A stretch of DNA of 64,000 nt from positions 1 through 64,000 of the IMG/VR virus record IMGVR_UViG_3300021964_000051; one strand, given 5' to 3'. The notes under the pieces are model-generated. The model saw only the letters and a list, made by a program, of their open reading frames with translations. It did no database searches and had not been told where the DNA came from. Within the stretch, counting starts at the first letter, position 1. Every line of letters starts with the position of its first letter. The DNA comes from a virus. The position numbers were made by a program, and so were the translations under genes. Positions 14,437 through 21,996 of the stretch are shown in pieces.

Positions 14437-15363
14437 ATGAATACAGAAGAAAAATATGAAGCACGAATTAAATCAATGAGAGAGTTCACTTACGATTGGT
14501 CGCCAGAAAATTATGACGACCCTTCAAAACCAATTTTGAAGATTAGCAAATCTTCTCTTGTTGGTGCTTTTTCTTGGTGTCCAAAGAAGTATGACTTCTC
14601 ATATATTCAGCGTTTGCCTCAAGACCAAACCGAGGCCATGAGGAAAGGAACTATTCTTCACAATAGCAGGGAAGCGTTCTTTGATGAGTTTGATATTAAG
14701 AAAGCAGAACAGATGAACAATTCTGAAGTGCTGGAATACTGCACTTCTCTTATGCCTGTTGATGATTATTTTGACATTTCTTTGACGGTTGCTGCTTTTG
14801 AAGCACAGCGATTTATTGAAGCAAGAACGGAAGATAGAGTCCATGAGTTTTTACCTGTTATTAATGAGAAGAAGTTTGATTGTGAATTTACTCTCCGAAA
14901 AAATACGAGTAAGAAATATCCATTACAACGAGATTATGTTATTCGCCTTCAAGGTATTATTGACCGTGTATTTATTGAGAACGGCAAACTTATTCCCTTT
15001 GAATATAAAACAGGAGGTTGGAAAGAATCTAAAGCATCTTCTATGCGTCAAGAAATGGCCTTTTATCAGTTGATGATTGAAAATGCACCCGAAGAAGTTT
15101 TAGAAAAACACGGTTTAACAAAAGACATGGAGGTTAGTCATTGGGGCTGGTATTATCCTGTTGCTAATCACATTACGGTTGAACCTGTTAAGAAGCAATC
15201 AATGACAGCACTATTGAATAATATGGCTAAGTTAGTCTATACTTATGAACAAAGAGCATTTGAGGAAGTAGATTTCCCTGCTATTTTTTGGAGACAGACC
15301 TGTTCCCAATATTGTTCTTATTATGGTATTTGTCCTGCGGCTCAAGAGGATGCTTGGTTATGA
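14437..15363 (+). CDS. Cas4/RecB-like PD-(D/E)XK nuclease, probably Fe-S
   Basis: Start ATG 14437 behind GGTGGTGA; a TTG at 14416 lies inside the polymerase gene. The 308 residues show the family order: a first cysteine in SWCPKKYDFSY, the G-x-x-x-H helix RKGTILHNS, catalytic Asp in GIIDRVF, E-x-K in IPFEYKTG, then a QEMAFYQLM helix. A C-terminal cysteine cluster CSQYCSYYGIC, with the first cysteine, could bind a 4Fe-4S cluster as in Cas4, AddB and Dna2. The likely role is end resection or flap processing in replication and recombination. There is no CRISPR array or cas1 nearby, so a CRISPR role is not supported. Confidence 0.85.
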   Translation: MNTEEKYEARIKSMREFTYDWSPENYDDPSKPILKISKSSLVGAFSWCPKKYDFSYIQRLPQDQTEAMRKGTILHNSREAFFDEFDIKKAEQMNNSEVLEYCTSLMPVDDYFDISLTVAAFEAQRFIEARTEDRVHEFLPVINEKKFDCEFTLRKNTSKKYPLQRDYVIRLQGIIDRVFIENGKLIPFEYKTGGWKESKASSMRQEMAFYQLMIENAPEEVLEKHGLTKDMEVSHWGWYYPVANHITVEPVKKQSMTALLNNMAKLVYTYEQRAFEEVDFPAIFWRQTCSQYCSYYGICPAAQEDAWL

Positions 15364-15380
15364 TAAAAGGAGGTGAAAAA

Positions 15381-15587
15381 ATGGTTGATTTAAAGAAAAC
15401 AAGAGAAAATTTTAAGAGAGACACTAGGAGAGCATATAGACTGAGACAGGCTACTATGGAAAAAATAGGGGTCAATTCCTATGAAGATTTTTTGATTGAA
15501 GAACTCATCAAAAAACATTATGCTCAATTCTCGCACATTGATTACGAAAAATTATTGGAGGCTCTTTTAGATGAAAGAATTAATTGA
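15381..15587 (+). CDS. Hypothetical small helical protein
   Basis: 68 residues from ATG 15381, with a near-perfect Shine-Dalgarno AAGGAGGTGA at 15366-15375. A longer in-frame reading from 15288 would lie within the nuclease gene and is rejected. The N-terminal half is strongly basic (KKTRENFKRDTRRAYRLRQ) and the C-terminal half acidic and hydrophobic. All-helical, no motif. The strong ribosome binding site implies good expression. Confidence 0.6.
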   Translation: MVDLKKTRENFKRDTRRAYRLRQATMEKIGVNSYEDFLIEELIKKHYAQFSHIDYEKLLEALLDERIN

Positions 15588-15942
15588 AAAGAAAGTCCTG
15601 TCAAGAAATTGGACATTTAATGAGATTTCAAATCTTAATGATACAGTAGTATCTTTATCACAAGATATTTATTCAGAAATGACGCTCATTGAAAAATTTA
15701 AACTTGTCCAAGATTTGAGAATCAAAGAGGACTATGTGGGAGCATATTTTGAAGATGTTCTCAAACTTACTGTAATGACAGTATTAAATGGCGAAATTGC
15801 TATGGTAATGAAGCAATTATTGAATGGTGCAACAATTAGTTTTGGAGGTAATAATAATGAAATTTCCGAGGGAAGTATGGGCGGGGAGCCACATCAAGAA
15901 CGCCCCACAAATGAAAAGAAAAGTCGTCTTAGCGAGGAATGA
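15571..15942 (+). CDS. Hypothetical protein upstream of primase
   Basis: A 123-residue protein overlapping the previous gene by 17 bases (ATG 15571, GGAGG upstream) and the primase by 86 bases in another frame. Helical N-terminal 85 residues; the tail after NNNEISEG is polar and disordered and coincides with the part shared with the primase gene, so its sequence there may be constrained by the other frame. Family not recognised. Confidence 0.5.
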   Translation: MKELIEKKVLSRNWTFNEISNLNDTVVSLSQDIYSEMTLIEKFKLVQDLRIKEDYVGAYFEDVLKLTVMTVLNGEIAMVMKQLLNGATISFGGNNNEISEGSMGGEPHQERPTNEKKSRLSEE

Positions 15943-16897
15943 TTATGCTGACTTTATTAATGCTCAAAATAACAGGACGAATGTATATACTACTGTCTAT
16001 GACTTTGAACATTTTTCGGAAAAAGCAAAAATAGAATCTTCTGTTATTATTGATAGAGTTTTTCTTGATTTTGATGCACATGAAAATGACTTAGATTTGG
16101 CTTGGAGGGATGTTAAAGTGGTAATGCAATTAGTCCATGCAAAAGATTATTTGCATACTCTTTTCTTTTCAGGTCGTGGATTTCATTTGTTTTTATTTGG
16201 TAAGAGAACAAAGAATATGAGAAATGTTCAAACCTTTTTCCGAGAAATTAAAGCATATCTTTCTTCAAAAGTGGGTAGCAAAAATAGTCTTGATGATAGG
16301 GTAGGGCAAACTACGAGATTGCGCCGTATTCCAAACACCGTTAATATGTCATCTTCGGATGATAATGGTAATCCTTATTATTGCATACCTTTAACACGGT
16401 TTGACCTTATGTGTGAAATTGAAGATATTCTTGAAATTGCGAAAGAGCCTCGCCTTATCCCCTTCCAAAAGGACGGAAAAAACGAGGTGTTGTTTCCCGA
16501 TGCACCCCCTATGGCGACGATAGAGGGAGAGATTTCTGTCCCAAAAACAGTAGGAAAACTCCCAATGTTGCCTTGTTTGCATAATGCAGTAATGACGGAG
16601 AATCCCTCCCATATGTCAAGGGCTTACCTTGTTTCATGGTATCGTGATTTGATTTCAGGCTACCGTGATTTGATTTCAGGACAACAAAAAATGCAAACAC
16701 TTGAGTTAGTCGTTGAAGAACTTGAAAGAGTATTTGCTAATTCTGATTCTGTTTGGTTAGATTGGGATAAAAACGAAACGAGAAAACACGCAAGATTTAC
16801 AGTATTCAATAACTACAATACTCCCCATTGTGATAAATTAATTAGTGAAGGATATTGTGTAGGTAAATGTTGGAGGTTCCCCGATGCTGATAATTGA
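15857..16897 (+). CDS. Archaeo-eukaryotic primase, small-subunit type
   Basis: Makes primers for replication. Start ATG 15857 with GGAGGT; an upstream GTG/ATG reading from 15824 lacks a site. 346 residues: VFLDFDAHEN with the catalytic D-x-D (71, 73), FFSGRGFHLFLFG with the S/G-R-G-x-H motif near 105-110, and DDRVGQTTRLRRIPNTVN, the third conserved block with the basic residues. The C-terminus has HCDKLISEGYC then GKC, a likely zinc site. A 21-base tandem duplication encodes YRDLISG twice near residue 265. No large subunit is recognised, so it may work alone, as in plasmid and phage PrimPol-type enzymes. Confidence 0.88.
   Translation: MKFPREVWAGSHIKNAPQMKRKVVLARNDYADFINAQNNRTNVYTTVYDFEHFSEKAKIESSVIIDRVFLDFDAHENDLDLAWRDVKVVMQLVHAKDYLHTLFFSGRGFHLFLFGKRTKNMRNVQTFFREIKAYLSSKVGSKNSLDDRVGQTTRLRRIPNTVNMSSSDDNGNPYYCIPLTRFDLMCEIEDILEIAKEPRLIPFQKDGKNEVLFPDAPPMATIEGEISVPKTVGKLPMLPCLHNAVMTENPSHMSRAYLVSWYRDLISGYRDLISGQQKMQTLELVVEELERVFANSDSVWLDWDKNETRKHARFTVFNNYNTPHCDKLISEGYCVGKCWRFPDADN
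16640..16681 (+). repeat. 21-base tandem duplication inside primase
   Basis: Two adjacent in-frame copies of TAYCGTGATTTGATTTCAGG plus one base, at 16640-16660 and 16661-16681, encode YRDLISG twice. The copies differ by two bases, one silent at the tyrosine-arginine junction and one at the last position, so the duplication is recent but not brand-new. Confidence 0.85.
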
Positions 16898-17573
16898 TTC
16901 AAGAGAAAAATCAAAACTAGCCAAACTAGTTATGCAGAAAGCAAAAGGATTACAGATTCCTTTTGAACAGCGTTGGATTGAGATTGGTGATTATGTTTAT
17001 GATGATATTTGTTTTGAAGCAAAATCCACGACTGATTTCTTAGGTTCAGTAATGTCAAAAAGATTATGGACTCAAGTTGATAATATGGATAGACATTACA
17101 AAACAAATGTAGTAATTATTCATGGTAGTCTTGATGAAGCAATTATGAATGTTATTGAGAACTCTCCTAGCAAAATGCCTATCGGAACAAGAAGTATTAT
17201 GTTAAACAATAAGTTTCTTGGGGCAATAGGTAGACTTATTCTTGATACGGATATTAAACCAGTATGGGTAGAAACAGAAGAAGAGGCCGCACTTATTATC
17301 ACGGCAGTTAGCAAAATGAAACCAATGACAAGAGATGTAATTGCACCTCAAGTATTTAAAAGATTAACAACCGATGATTTAAGACTTGATTTATTGTCTA
17401 GCATTAAAGGCGTTTCAATAAAGAAAGCAAAAAAATTAATAAAAGAATTTGGTTCTATTATGGAAATAGGTGAATGTTCAGCGTTTGAATTACAAGCCAT
17501 TGAAGGTATCGGAGAAACCTTAGCCAAAAGAATTATCTCCACATTAAACTCAGAAGAGAAGGTGAAAATATGA
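16884..17573 (+). CDS. XPF/ERCC4-type structure-specific nuclease
   Basis: 229 residues, the size of the short crenarchaeal XPF. The N-terminal nuclease has LIIDSREKS (Asp5, Arg7, Glu8), then EIGDYVYDD and FEAKSTTDFLGS, where the usual E-R-K-x-x-x-D is E-A-K-S-T-T-D. The C-terminal 65 residues are two helix-hairpin-helix units (SIKGVSIKKAKKLIKEFG and AIEGIGETLAKRI) for DNA binding. It cuts flaps and branched DNA in repair and recombination. It overlaps the primase end by 14 bases. No helicase domain is attached, unlike Hef. No C-terminal PIP box is seen. Confidence 0.9.
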   Translation: MLIIDSREKSKLAKLVMQKAKGLQIPFEQRWIEIGDYVYDDICFEAKSTTDFLGSVMSKRLWTQVDNMDRHYKTNVVIIHGSLDEAIMNVIENSPSKMPIGTRSIMLNNKFLGAIGRLILDTDIKPVWVETEEEAALIITAVSKMKPMTRDVIAPQVFKRLTTDDLRLDLLSSIKGVSIKKAKKLIKEFGSIMEIGECSAFELQAIEGIGETLAKRIISTLNSEEKVKI

Positions 17574-19033
17574 ATGAAGAATATGATGAAGAAGAATATA
17601 TGGAATTACTTGAAACCAATGCAGGTGTTTTTAGCGAAGCCTTACCAAGAATTGTTAGAGAGTTTCAATCATCAGCAGTTGAAGTATCACACTATAATGA
17701 TATTCCTGCTGGTATTTGTTTTTTCAATATTTTAGGTCAAATCGTGAAAGATTTTATCACGATTCCTAATGGAAGAAACCACGAAGATACTAGAATACAT
17801 TTTTGTTGGGTGCAAACTAGTGGAACTGGGAAATCTACAATGTGGAACTTTGTTGGGCCTGTTGCTGAAAAAACATTTGCTATGATTAATTCTAGCAACA
17901 AACACCCTCCGTTTGTTCGTAATAACTTACCTATGAACCGCATTTTCAATACTTTCGGCGTGACGGATTATACTGATTCTGTTCTTATTGGTGGCTATGA
18001 CAAAGAAATGAATGATGAGGATGAAGTTGAATTTGTGCGAAGGCCTGGAGTTTTAGAAGGAAATGGGCTTGCTCATTGGGATGAGTTTGAATATTCTGGT
18101 ATCTTTAAACAAAGCCAGCACAAAGAAAACTCAATTGTTTATCTAAATACTTTGATGAACTCATTAGCAGGTGAGTCTTGGATTATTTCTAAGGCTTTGA
18201 CTTCCTTTGGTGGTATGATTATGGAATGTTTTTGTGAGCGTTCTGTTTTGGCTATGACTTATCCGCCTAATAATCTAAACGATGTTATGGCTGAAAAGGG
18301 TGTTCTTCAAAGAATGCTTTTGTATGTTTGGGAAGTGCCTGAGTTTATTCAGCATAAAATGCGTCTTGAGCAAATTGAAAAGGCTGGAACTATTGAAGAA
18401 GTAAATCAACCAATTGATAAATATGCAAATGCTATCTTTAAGATTTATGAACTTACTCAACAACGATTTAATGAGGTAGGAGGCGACCCTCTCAAAACAA
18501 TGCGTTATACTGAAGATTTCAACCAAGTGTTAAAATTAGAATATGAAAGCATGAGAATGTATCTTCATAATACTCGCCCCGATGTTGCTAAAATTGCAGG
18601 TAATTTTACTACCCGTTTAATGAAGATTCTCTATAAAATGTCTGTTCTTTGTAGTGTGGCTTCTGCACCTTCAATTAAGAATAAAGACCAACAATTTGTT
18701 GTTACGGGGCATAATGTCCGTCAAGCGGCAACAATCGTCCGACAATGTTATATGACATTGGTAGATTGGCTAGAGCGAAGCCTCCGAGCGAAGCGCAAGA
18801 GCATAGCCGAGAACTCGCTTGAATCAGTCTTTATTGATGTTTATACTAAAATGAAGAAAGATGACGAAGGTTTCGTCAATAAGACAACTCTCTTAACAGA
18901 AGTCCGAACAAAGGCTAAGAAATCAAGAGCGCAAGTGTATAGACATTTTGATGTAATTAGACACAAGTTTGAAGAACAAAAAGGGTCAAATAACAGGACT
19001 TATGTTAAGTTAATTAGGAGTGATGAAGAATGA
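17570..19033 (+). CDS. P-loop ATPase with C-terminal winged helix, probable replicative helicase
   Basis: 487 residues. Walker A TSGTGKST at 83-90 and a Walker B-like LAHWDEFEY near 168-175, a central helical domain, and a C-terminal segment (LLTEVRTKAKKSRAQVYRHF) of winged-helix type, as in MCM and in phage/plasmid helicase-like proteins. It is the only candidate replicative helicase in the window and follows the primase and XPF genes. MCM-specific motifs were not identified, so SF3-like or DUF3987-like families remain possible. Two GAGCGAAGC repeats at 18773-18794 mark the junction between ATPase and winged-helix parts. Confidence 0.6.
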   Translation: MNEEYDEEEYMELLETNAGVFSEALPRIVREFQSSAVEVSHYNDIPAGICFFNILGQIVKDFITIPNGRNHEDTRIHFCWVQTSGTGKSTMWNFVGPVAEKTFAMINSSNKHPPFVRNNLPMNRIFNTFGVTDYTDSVLIGGYDKEMNDEDEVEFVRRPGVLEGNGLAHWDEFEYSGIFKQSQHKENSIVYLNTLMNSLAGESWIISKALTSFGGMIMECFCERSVLAMTYPPNNLNDVMAEKGVLQRMLLYVWEVPEFIQHKMRLEQIEKAGTIEEVNQPIDKYANAIFKIYELTQQRFNEVGGDPLKTMRYTEDFNQVLKLEYESMRMYLHNTRPDVAKIAGNFTTRLMKILYKMSVLCSVASAPSIKNKDQQFVVTGHNVRQAATIVRQCYMTLVDWLERSLRAKRKSIAENSLESVFIDVYTKMKKDDEGFVNKTTLLTEVRTKAKKSRAQVYRHFDVIRHKFEEQKGSNNRTYVKLIRSDEE

Positions 19034-19257
19034 AGTGGGAAAACACATACCTAGTGTTTCAAGTTGAGAAAGGGCCAAAAGTGATTATTGATACTTTAAA
19101 CACTTATGGTGAAGATGGTTGGGAATGTTGTTCTCAATTAATCGTAGCAAATAAGCAGATTGTCTGCTTTTTGAAGCGAAGAACTGACCTTGATGAAGAA
19201 CCAAAGGTGAACAAGGAAGAAGAAAAGATTAGTAAATTGTGGTCTAATGGTGAATGA
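19030..19257 (+). CDS. DUF4177-like small protein
   Basis: 75 residues starting with ATG overlapping the previous stop. The pattern YLVFQVEKG, then LNTYGEDGWECCSQLI and IVCFLKRR matches the small beta-alpha-beta DUF4177 layout (L-N-x-x-G-x-x-G-W-E, then F-L-K-R). The tail is charged. Function unknown in the family. Confidence 0.6.
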   Translation: MKWENTYLVFQVEKGPKVIIDTLNTYGEDGWECCSQLIVANKQIVCFLKRRTDLDEEPKVNKEEEKISKLWSNGE

Positions 19258-19258
19258 T

Positions 19259-19852
19259 ATGTCAGTATTGGCTATTGACCTTGAAACTAAAAATATGTCT
19301 TATGACATAGGCGGCTTTGGTAATACCCATATGTTTCAAGTTTCAACCGTTGCTACTTGGGACGGTAATACAGGAACAGTTTATGTGGATGAATCCGTTG
19401 ATTCATTTGCTAAGTCGGGTCATAATATCAAACCCCTATCTGAACTTAAATATGATTTAGATAATCATTTTCAAAAGGGAGGGCTATTGTTAGGACATAA
19501 CATTAAGGCTTTTGATTTACCTGTTCTTCGGGACTCAATGGACATTTATTGCATCAATAAATATATCAAAGAAGAACAGTTTATTGATACTTCAAAAATC
19601 CTTATGAAAGAACATGGTGAAAGATTTCAATTAAAAAATCTTGTTAAATGCACTATGAATGATTTTAAATTAATGGAAAGTGCCGATGCACCTAGATTAT
19701 GGAAAATGGGTCAATATGATGAAGTAGTTGAGTATTGTATGAAAGACACACAGTTAGTTTATGACCTTTGGAAATACGGACAGAATAACGGTATCGTTAA
19801 GGCTTTTTCTTTAGAACATGGAGAACACAAAGATTTGGAGGTGAATTGGTAA
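19259..19852 (+). CDS. DEDD-family 3'-5' exonuclease
   Basis: 197 residues from ATG 19259 (GGTGA at 19249-19253); an upstream ATG at 19247 is possible. Exo I LAIDLET, Exo II GHNIKAFDLPVL (N-x-x-x-F/Y-D), and Exo III VVEYCMKDTQLVYDL with Y-x-x-x-D, the DEDDy order. It is a free-standing proofreader or RNase T/ribonuclease-D-like enzyme that degrades 3' ends of DNA or RNA. The polymerase has its own intact exonuclease, so this one may serve recombination or nucleotide recycling. Confidence 0.85.
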   Translation: MSVLAIDLETKNMSYDIGGFGNTHMFQVSTVATWDGNTGTVYVDESVDSFAKSGHNIKPLSELKYDLDNHFQKGGLLLGHNIKAFDLPVLRDSMDIYCINKYIKEEQFIDTSKILMKEHGERFQLKNLVKCTMNDFKLMESADAPRLWKMGQYDEVVEYCMKDTQLVYDLWKYGQNNGIVKAFSLEHGEHKDLEVNW

Positions 19853-19998
19853 TGACGACTTGGGAATGGATTGGTTTGATTTTCTTTTTAATCATCTTAA
19901 TGCTTCTCTTCTTCGCAGCATTCGGTGGAACTAATATCACCGATGAAAGCGTTGAAGAATACATGAAGCGTTTGATGGGCGAAGAGAACCAAAAGTGA
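19852..19998 (+). CDS. Small single-span membrane protein, 48 residues
   Basis: ATG 19852 overlaps the previous TAA (TAATG) with GGAGGTGA upstream. One transmembrane segment spans residues 5-24 (EWIGLIFFLIILMLLFFAAF), and the rest is an acidic, soluble tail. Late in the early operon. Possible membrane anchor or lysis-related protein; unproven. Confidence 0.6.
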   Translation: MTTWEWIGLIFFLIILMLLFFAAFGGTNITDESVEEYMKRLMGEENQK

Positions 19999-20002
19999 TT
20001 AT

Positions 20003-20146
20003 ATGGCTTTAAAACAAGAATGCTTCTATTGTCAAGAAAAGACAGTAGCAAGAAGACTTCTTGGTTTTTATGTCGGTTCAACAGAACAGACAAAATTATG
20101 GGAATGCCGAGCCTGTAAAGCCATTTGGTCGGAAAAAACAAATTGA
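20003..20146 (+). CDS. Mini zinc-ribbon protein, 47 residues
   Basis: ATG 20003, 4 bases after the previous stop with GTGATT upstream. CFYC at 7-10 and CRAC at 35-38 form a zinc ribbon with a basic loop. It is the last gene of the rightward block; its stop directly abuts the terminator hairpin. Function unknown. Confidence 0.6.
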   Translation: MALKQECFYCQEKTVARRLLGFYVGSTEQTKLWECRACKAIWSEKTN

Positions 20147-20147
20147 G

Positions 20148-20176
20148 GGGAGCGTATGCTCCCTCTCCTTTTTTTT
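20148..20176. terminator. Hairpin terminator between convergent blocks
   Basis: Stem GGGAGC (20148-20153), loop GTAT, GCTCCC (20158-20163), then eight T at 20169-20176 and a second run of seven T after GGA. It follows the last rightward gene by one base. On the other strand an A6 run at 20133-20138 gives a U-run after the same hairpin, so it may also stop leftward transcription. Archaeal termination depends mainly on the U-run. Confidence 0.7.
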
Positions 20177-20226
20177 GGATTTTTTTCTATGGCCTATTTT
20201 AAATTCGCTTATTACGAATTTTGTTG

Positions 20227-20330
20227 GGCTAAATGAGAGCATTTCCGCATTTTAGAAAGGCGACCCCCCTTGCATTCAATACCACAATCTCGGCCAATAA
20301 ATGCAACGCAAAAGTTGGTATTGTTTAGCC
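20227..20330. other. Nested inverted repeats, possible pseudoknot, in convergence zone
   Basis: Three complementary pairs in 104 non-coding bases: GGCTAAA (20227-20233) with TTTAGCC (20324-20330); TGCATT (20271-20276) with AATGCA (20300-20305); CAATACCA (20277-20284) with TGGTATTG (20316-20323). The second and third interlock, the layout of an H-type pseudoknot, and the first closes the whole. It lies in the 3' region of both transcripts. Candidate structured RNA or DNA site. No gene is seen in 20147-20336. Confidence 0.4.
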
Positions 20331-20336
20331 AAATAC

Positions 20337-21656
20337 TCACAATTTGTAAGCCATCCATTCAGTTCCGCTTAAGCATATAACTTCCCAAATATCGCCAGCC
20401 GCACCTGTTGGAGTAGTTTGTGATAAAATTTCATAGGGAGTAAATACTGGAGTTCTAGTAACATCATACAATTGGTCACCACTTTGAACATCAATTGTTA
20501 AACTTCCTGTTCCAGTAACGGGAAGAATTAATCTGTAAATTTGTCCCGTTCTTGCAGAAGAAGCAGAAGGCAAATTTAAAGTCAAATTGTTTCCGATAGG
20601 GTCTAAAGAAGCAAGAATAATATAATCTTCATCTGTAATATCATAAGTATTAAATGGAGGTGGGGCGGCCACTTGTTCAACTAAATTCACAACTAAGCCT
20701 TTTGTTTTAGAAACGCCACTTACATGAAGTTCTGCATCGGGAGCCGCTACATTGATTCCGACACCATCTTGACTTCCATCAACAACCAACATATTGACAT
20801 TATTATCAGACTCAACTCTAAAATCAACACTAGCCCCTGCATCATTAAAAACAACATTTCCTGCAACAGTTAAAGCACCTGTTAAATCTAATGTTGATTC
20901 TCCTTCAACTGCTGAAATAGCCCTTGCCCCAGTATGATATAAATTAGTTGAACCTTCGCTTAAATCATCAGTATCTTTTGTAGCGAGCCTAGTATCAAAG
21001 TCTGTATTAAATGAAGTGTATGCGGATAAGTCTGCGATGCTTTGCGGAGTTACAGTTTTTAAAGTGTTATCTGTTGCGTCTTTAACATATATTCTATCGT
21101 TTGTTCCGTCTAAAGTAACATCTGTTGGCCCAGTAACTAAGATACCGTTAGCATCAGCAGTAATAGTTCCTTTTTCAGTATAGCCTGAATTATTATAACC
21201 AATACTTAGCGAATTTTCAGTTTTATTAACTGTTAAATACTGAATGGGCATAGGATTTGCCCCATCATATGTAATCATAGCAATAATAGTGTCTCCTGTT
21301 GTTATTGAAGGAACTTTTTGATTTGTTTCAGTAGCGGTAGGGGCTCTTAAAACAATATTATTTGAAGAATTTACAACTAACAAATGATAACCGTTAGTGT
21401 ATGTGGTAGTTAAGGTTAAACTGGAAGGAGTAGCAACAATTGAAATACTTTTACCATCTCTAAAAATTACTCCTGATGAAACATCAATAGATGTGGCGGA
21501 ATTAATCGTGATATTAAATCCACTAATAGCATAATTTTGACCTAATCCATCTGATAAGGCCTTAATGATTCCCGTATGGGGAAAATCTGTTCCATCAGTA
21601 ATTTGGTTTGGTGTTCCTGTTGTGCTTTGTCCATAAAAATTTGGGTTATTCACCAT
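20337..21656 (-). CDS. Tail fibre-like protein
   Basis: 439 residues from ATG 21656 (GGAGGTTGAG upstream). Ser/Thr/Asn-rich and beta-rich throughout. The middle has the typical fibre passage DLSEGSTNLYHTGARA and GALTVAGNVVFND, then GVGINVAAPDAELHVSG, found in many phage fibre shafts next to the head-binding part. The C-terminal domain (from about 350) is a compact beta region and may be the receptor-binding tip. It is the last gene of the late operon, where receptor-binding proteins often lie. No chaperone or endosialidase domain is recognised. Confidence 0.75.
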   Translation of the reverse strand: MVNNPNFYGQSTTGTPNQITDGTDFPHTGIIKALSDGLGQNYAISGFNITINSATSIDVSSGVIFRDGKSISIVATPSSLTLTTTYTNGYHLLVVNSSNNIVLRAPTATETNQKVPSITTGDTIIAMITYDGANPMPIQYLTVNKTENSLSIGYNNSGYTEKGTITADANGILVTGPTDVTLDGTNDRIYVKDATDNTLKTVTPQSIADLSAYTSFNTDFDTRLATKDTDDLSEGSTNLYHTGARAISAVEGESTLDLTGALTVAGNVVFNDAGASVDFRVESDNNVNMLVVDGSQDGVGINVAAPDAELHVSGVSKTKGLVVNLVEQVAAPPPFNTYDITDEDYIILASLDPIGNNLTLNLPSASSARTGQIYRLILPVTGTGSLTIDVQSGDQLYDVTRTPVFTPYEILSQTTPTGAAGDIWEVICLSGTEWMAYKL

Positions 21657-21657
21657 T

Positions 21658-21996
21658 TTACTCAACCTCCAATAATACAAATAGTTCTAATACTTCAGTA
21701 GTAGAGAAAGGGCCGACTCCATCAAAGTTAATTCTATAAACCAAATCGCTTCCATTAAACAAACCTAATTCACGAATTACCTTTCCTTGAATAGAGTTAC
21801 CATCAACACTTACTTTTACTTCTAATACATTCAAATCTGATTTTGTAATAGTAGGTGTTAAAGTAAGACCTAAAGGAACATCTAAAGAGGTAGCACTAGG
21901 GCTAGTTGAATTACCTCCTAATCCTATATCAGCAGAATCAAATAAATTATCTTTAATATAAGAAGCAACAAGAGTTTTAAGTTCATCTGTTATCAT
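21658..21996 (-). CDS. Tail-tip associated beta protein
   Basis: 112 residues. A helical start (DELKTLVASYIKDNLFDSADIGLGGNSTSP) is followed by strands with VPLGLTLTPTITKSDLNVLEV and VIRELGLFNG, then a final strand STTEVLELFVLLEVE. The R-E-L-G-L-F-N/D-x-x pattern recalls small baseplate or fibre-connecting proteins of siphoviruses. It sits between the giant tail-tip protein and the fibre and overlaps the former by ATGA. Inferred structural role. Confidence 0.5.
   Translation of the reverse strand: MITDELKTLVASYIKDNLFDSADIGLGGNSTSPSATSLDVPLGLTLTPTITKSDLNVLEVKVSVDGNSIQGKVIRELGLFNGSDLVYRINFDGVGPFSTTEVLELFVLLEVE

Noticed and set aside
14437-15363. CRISPR-associated Cas4.
   Set aside because: No cas1/cas2, no array and no repeats; Cas4-like nucleases are common stand-alone viral replication enzymes.
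20177-20336. tRNA or known structured RNA in the convergence gap.
   Set aside because: No acceptor/anticodon arrangement or T-loop could be built; only the inverted repeats listed.
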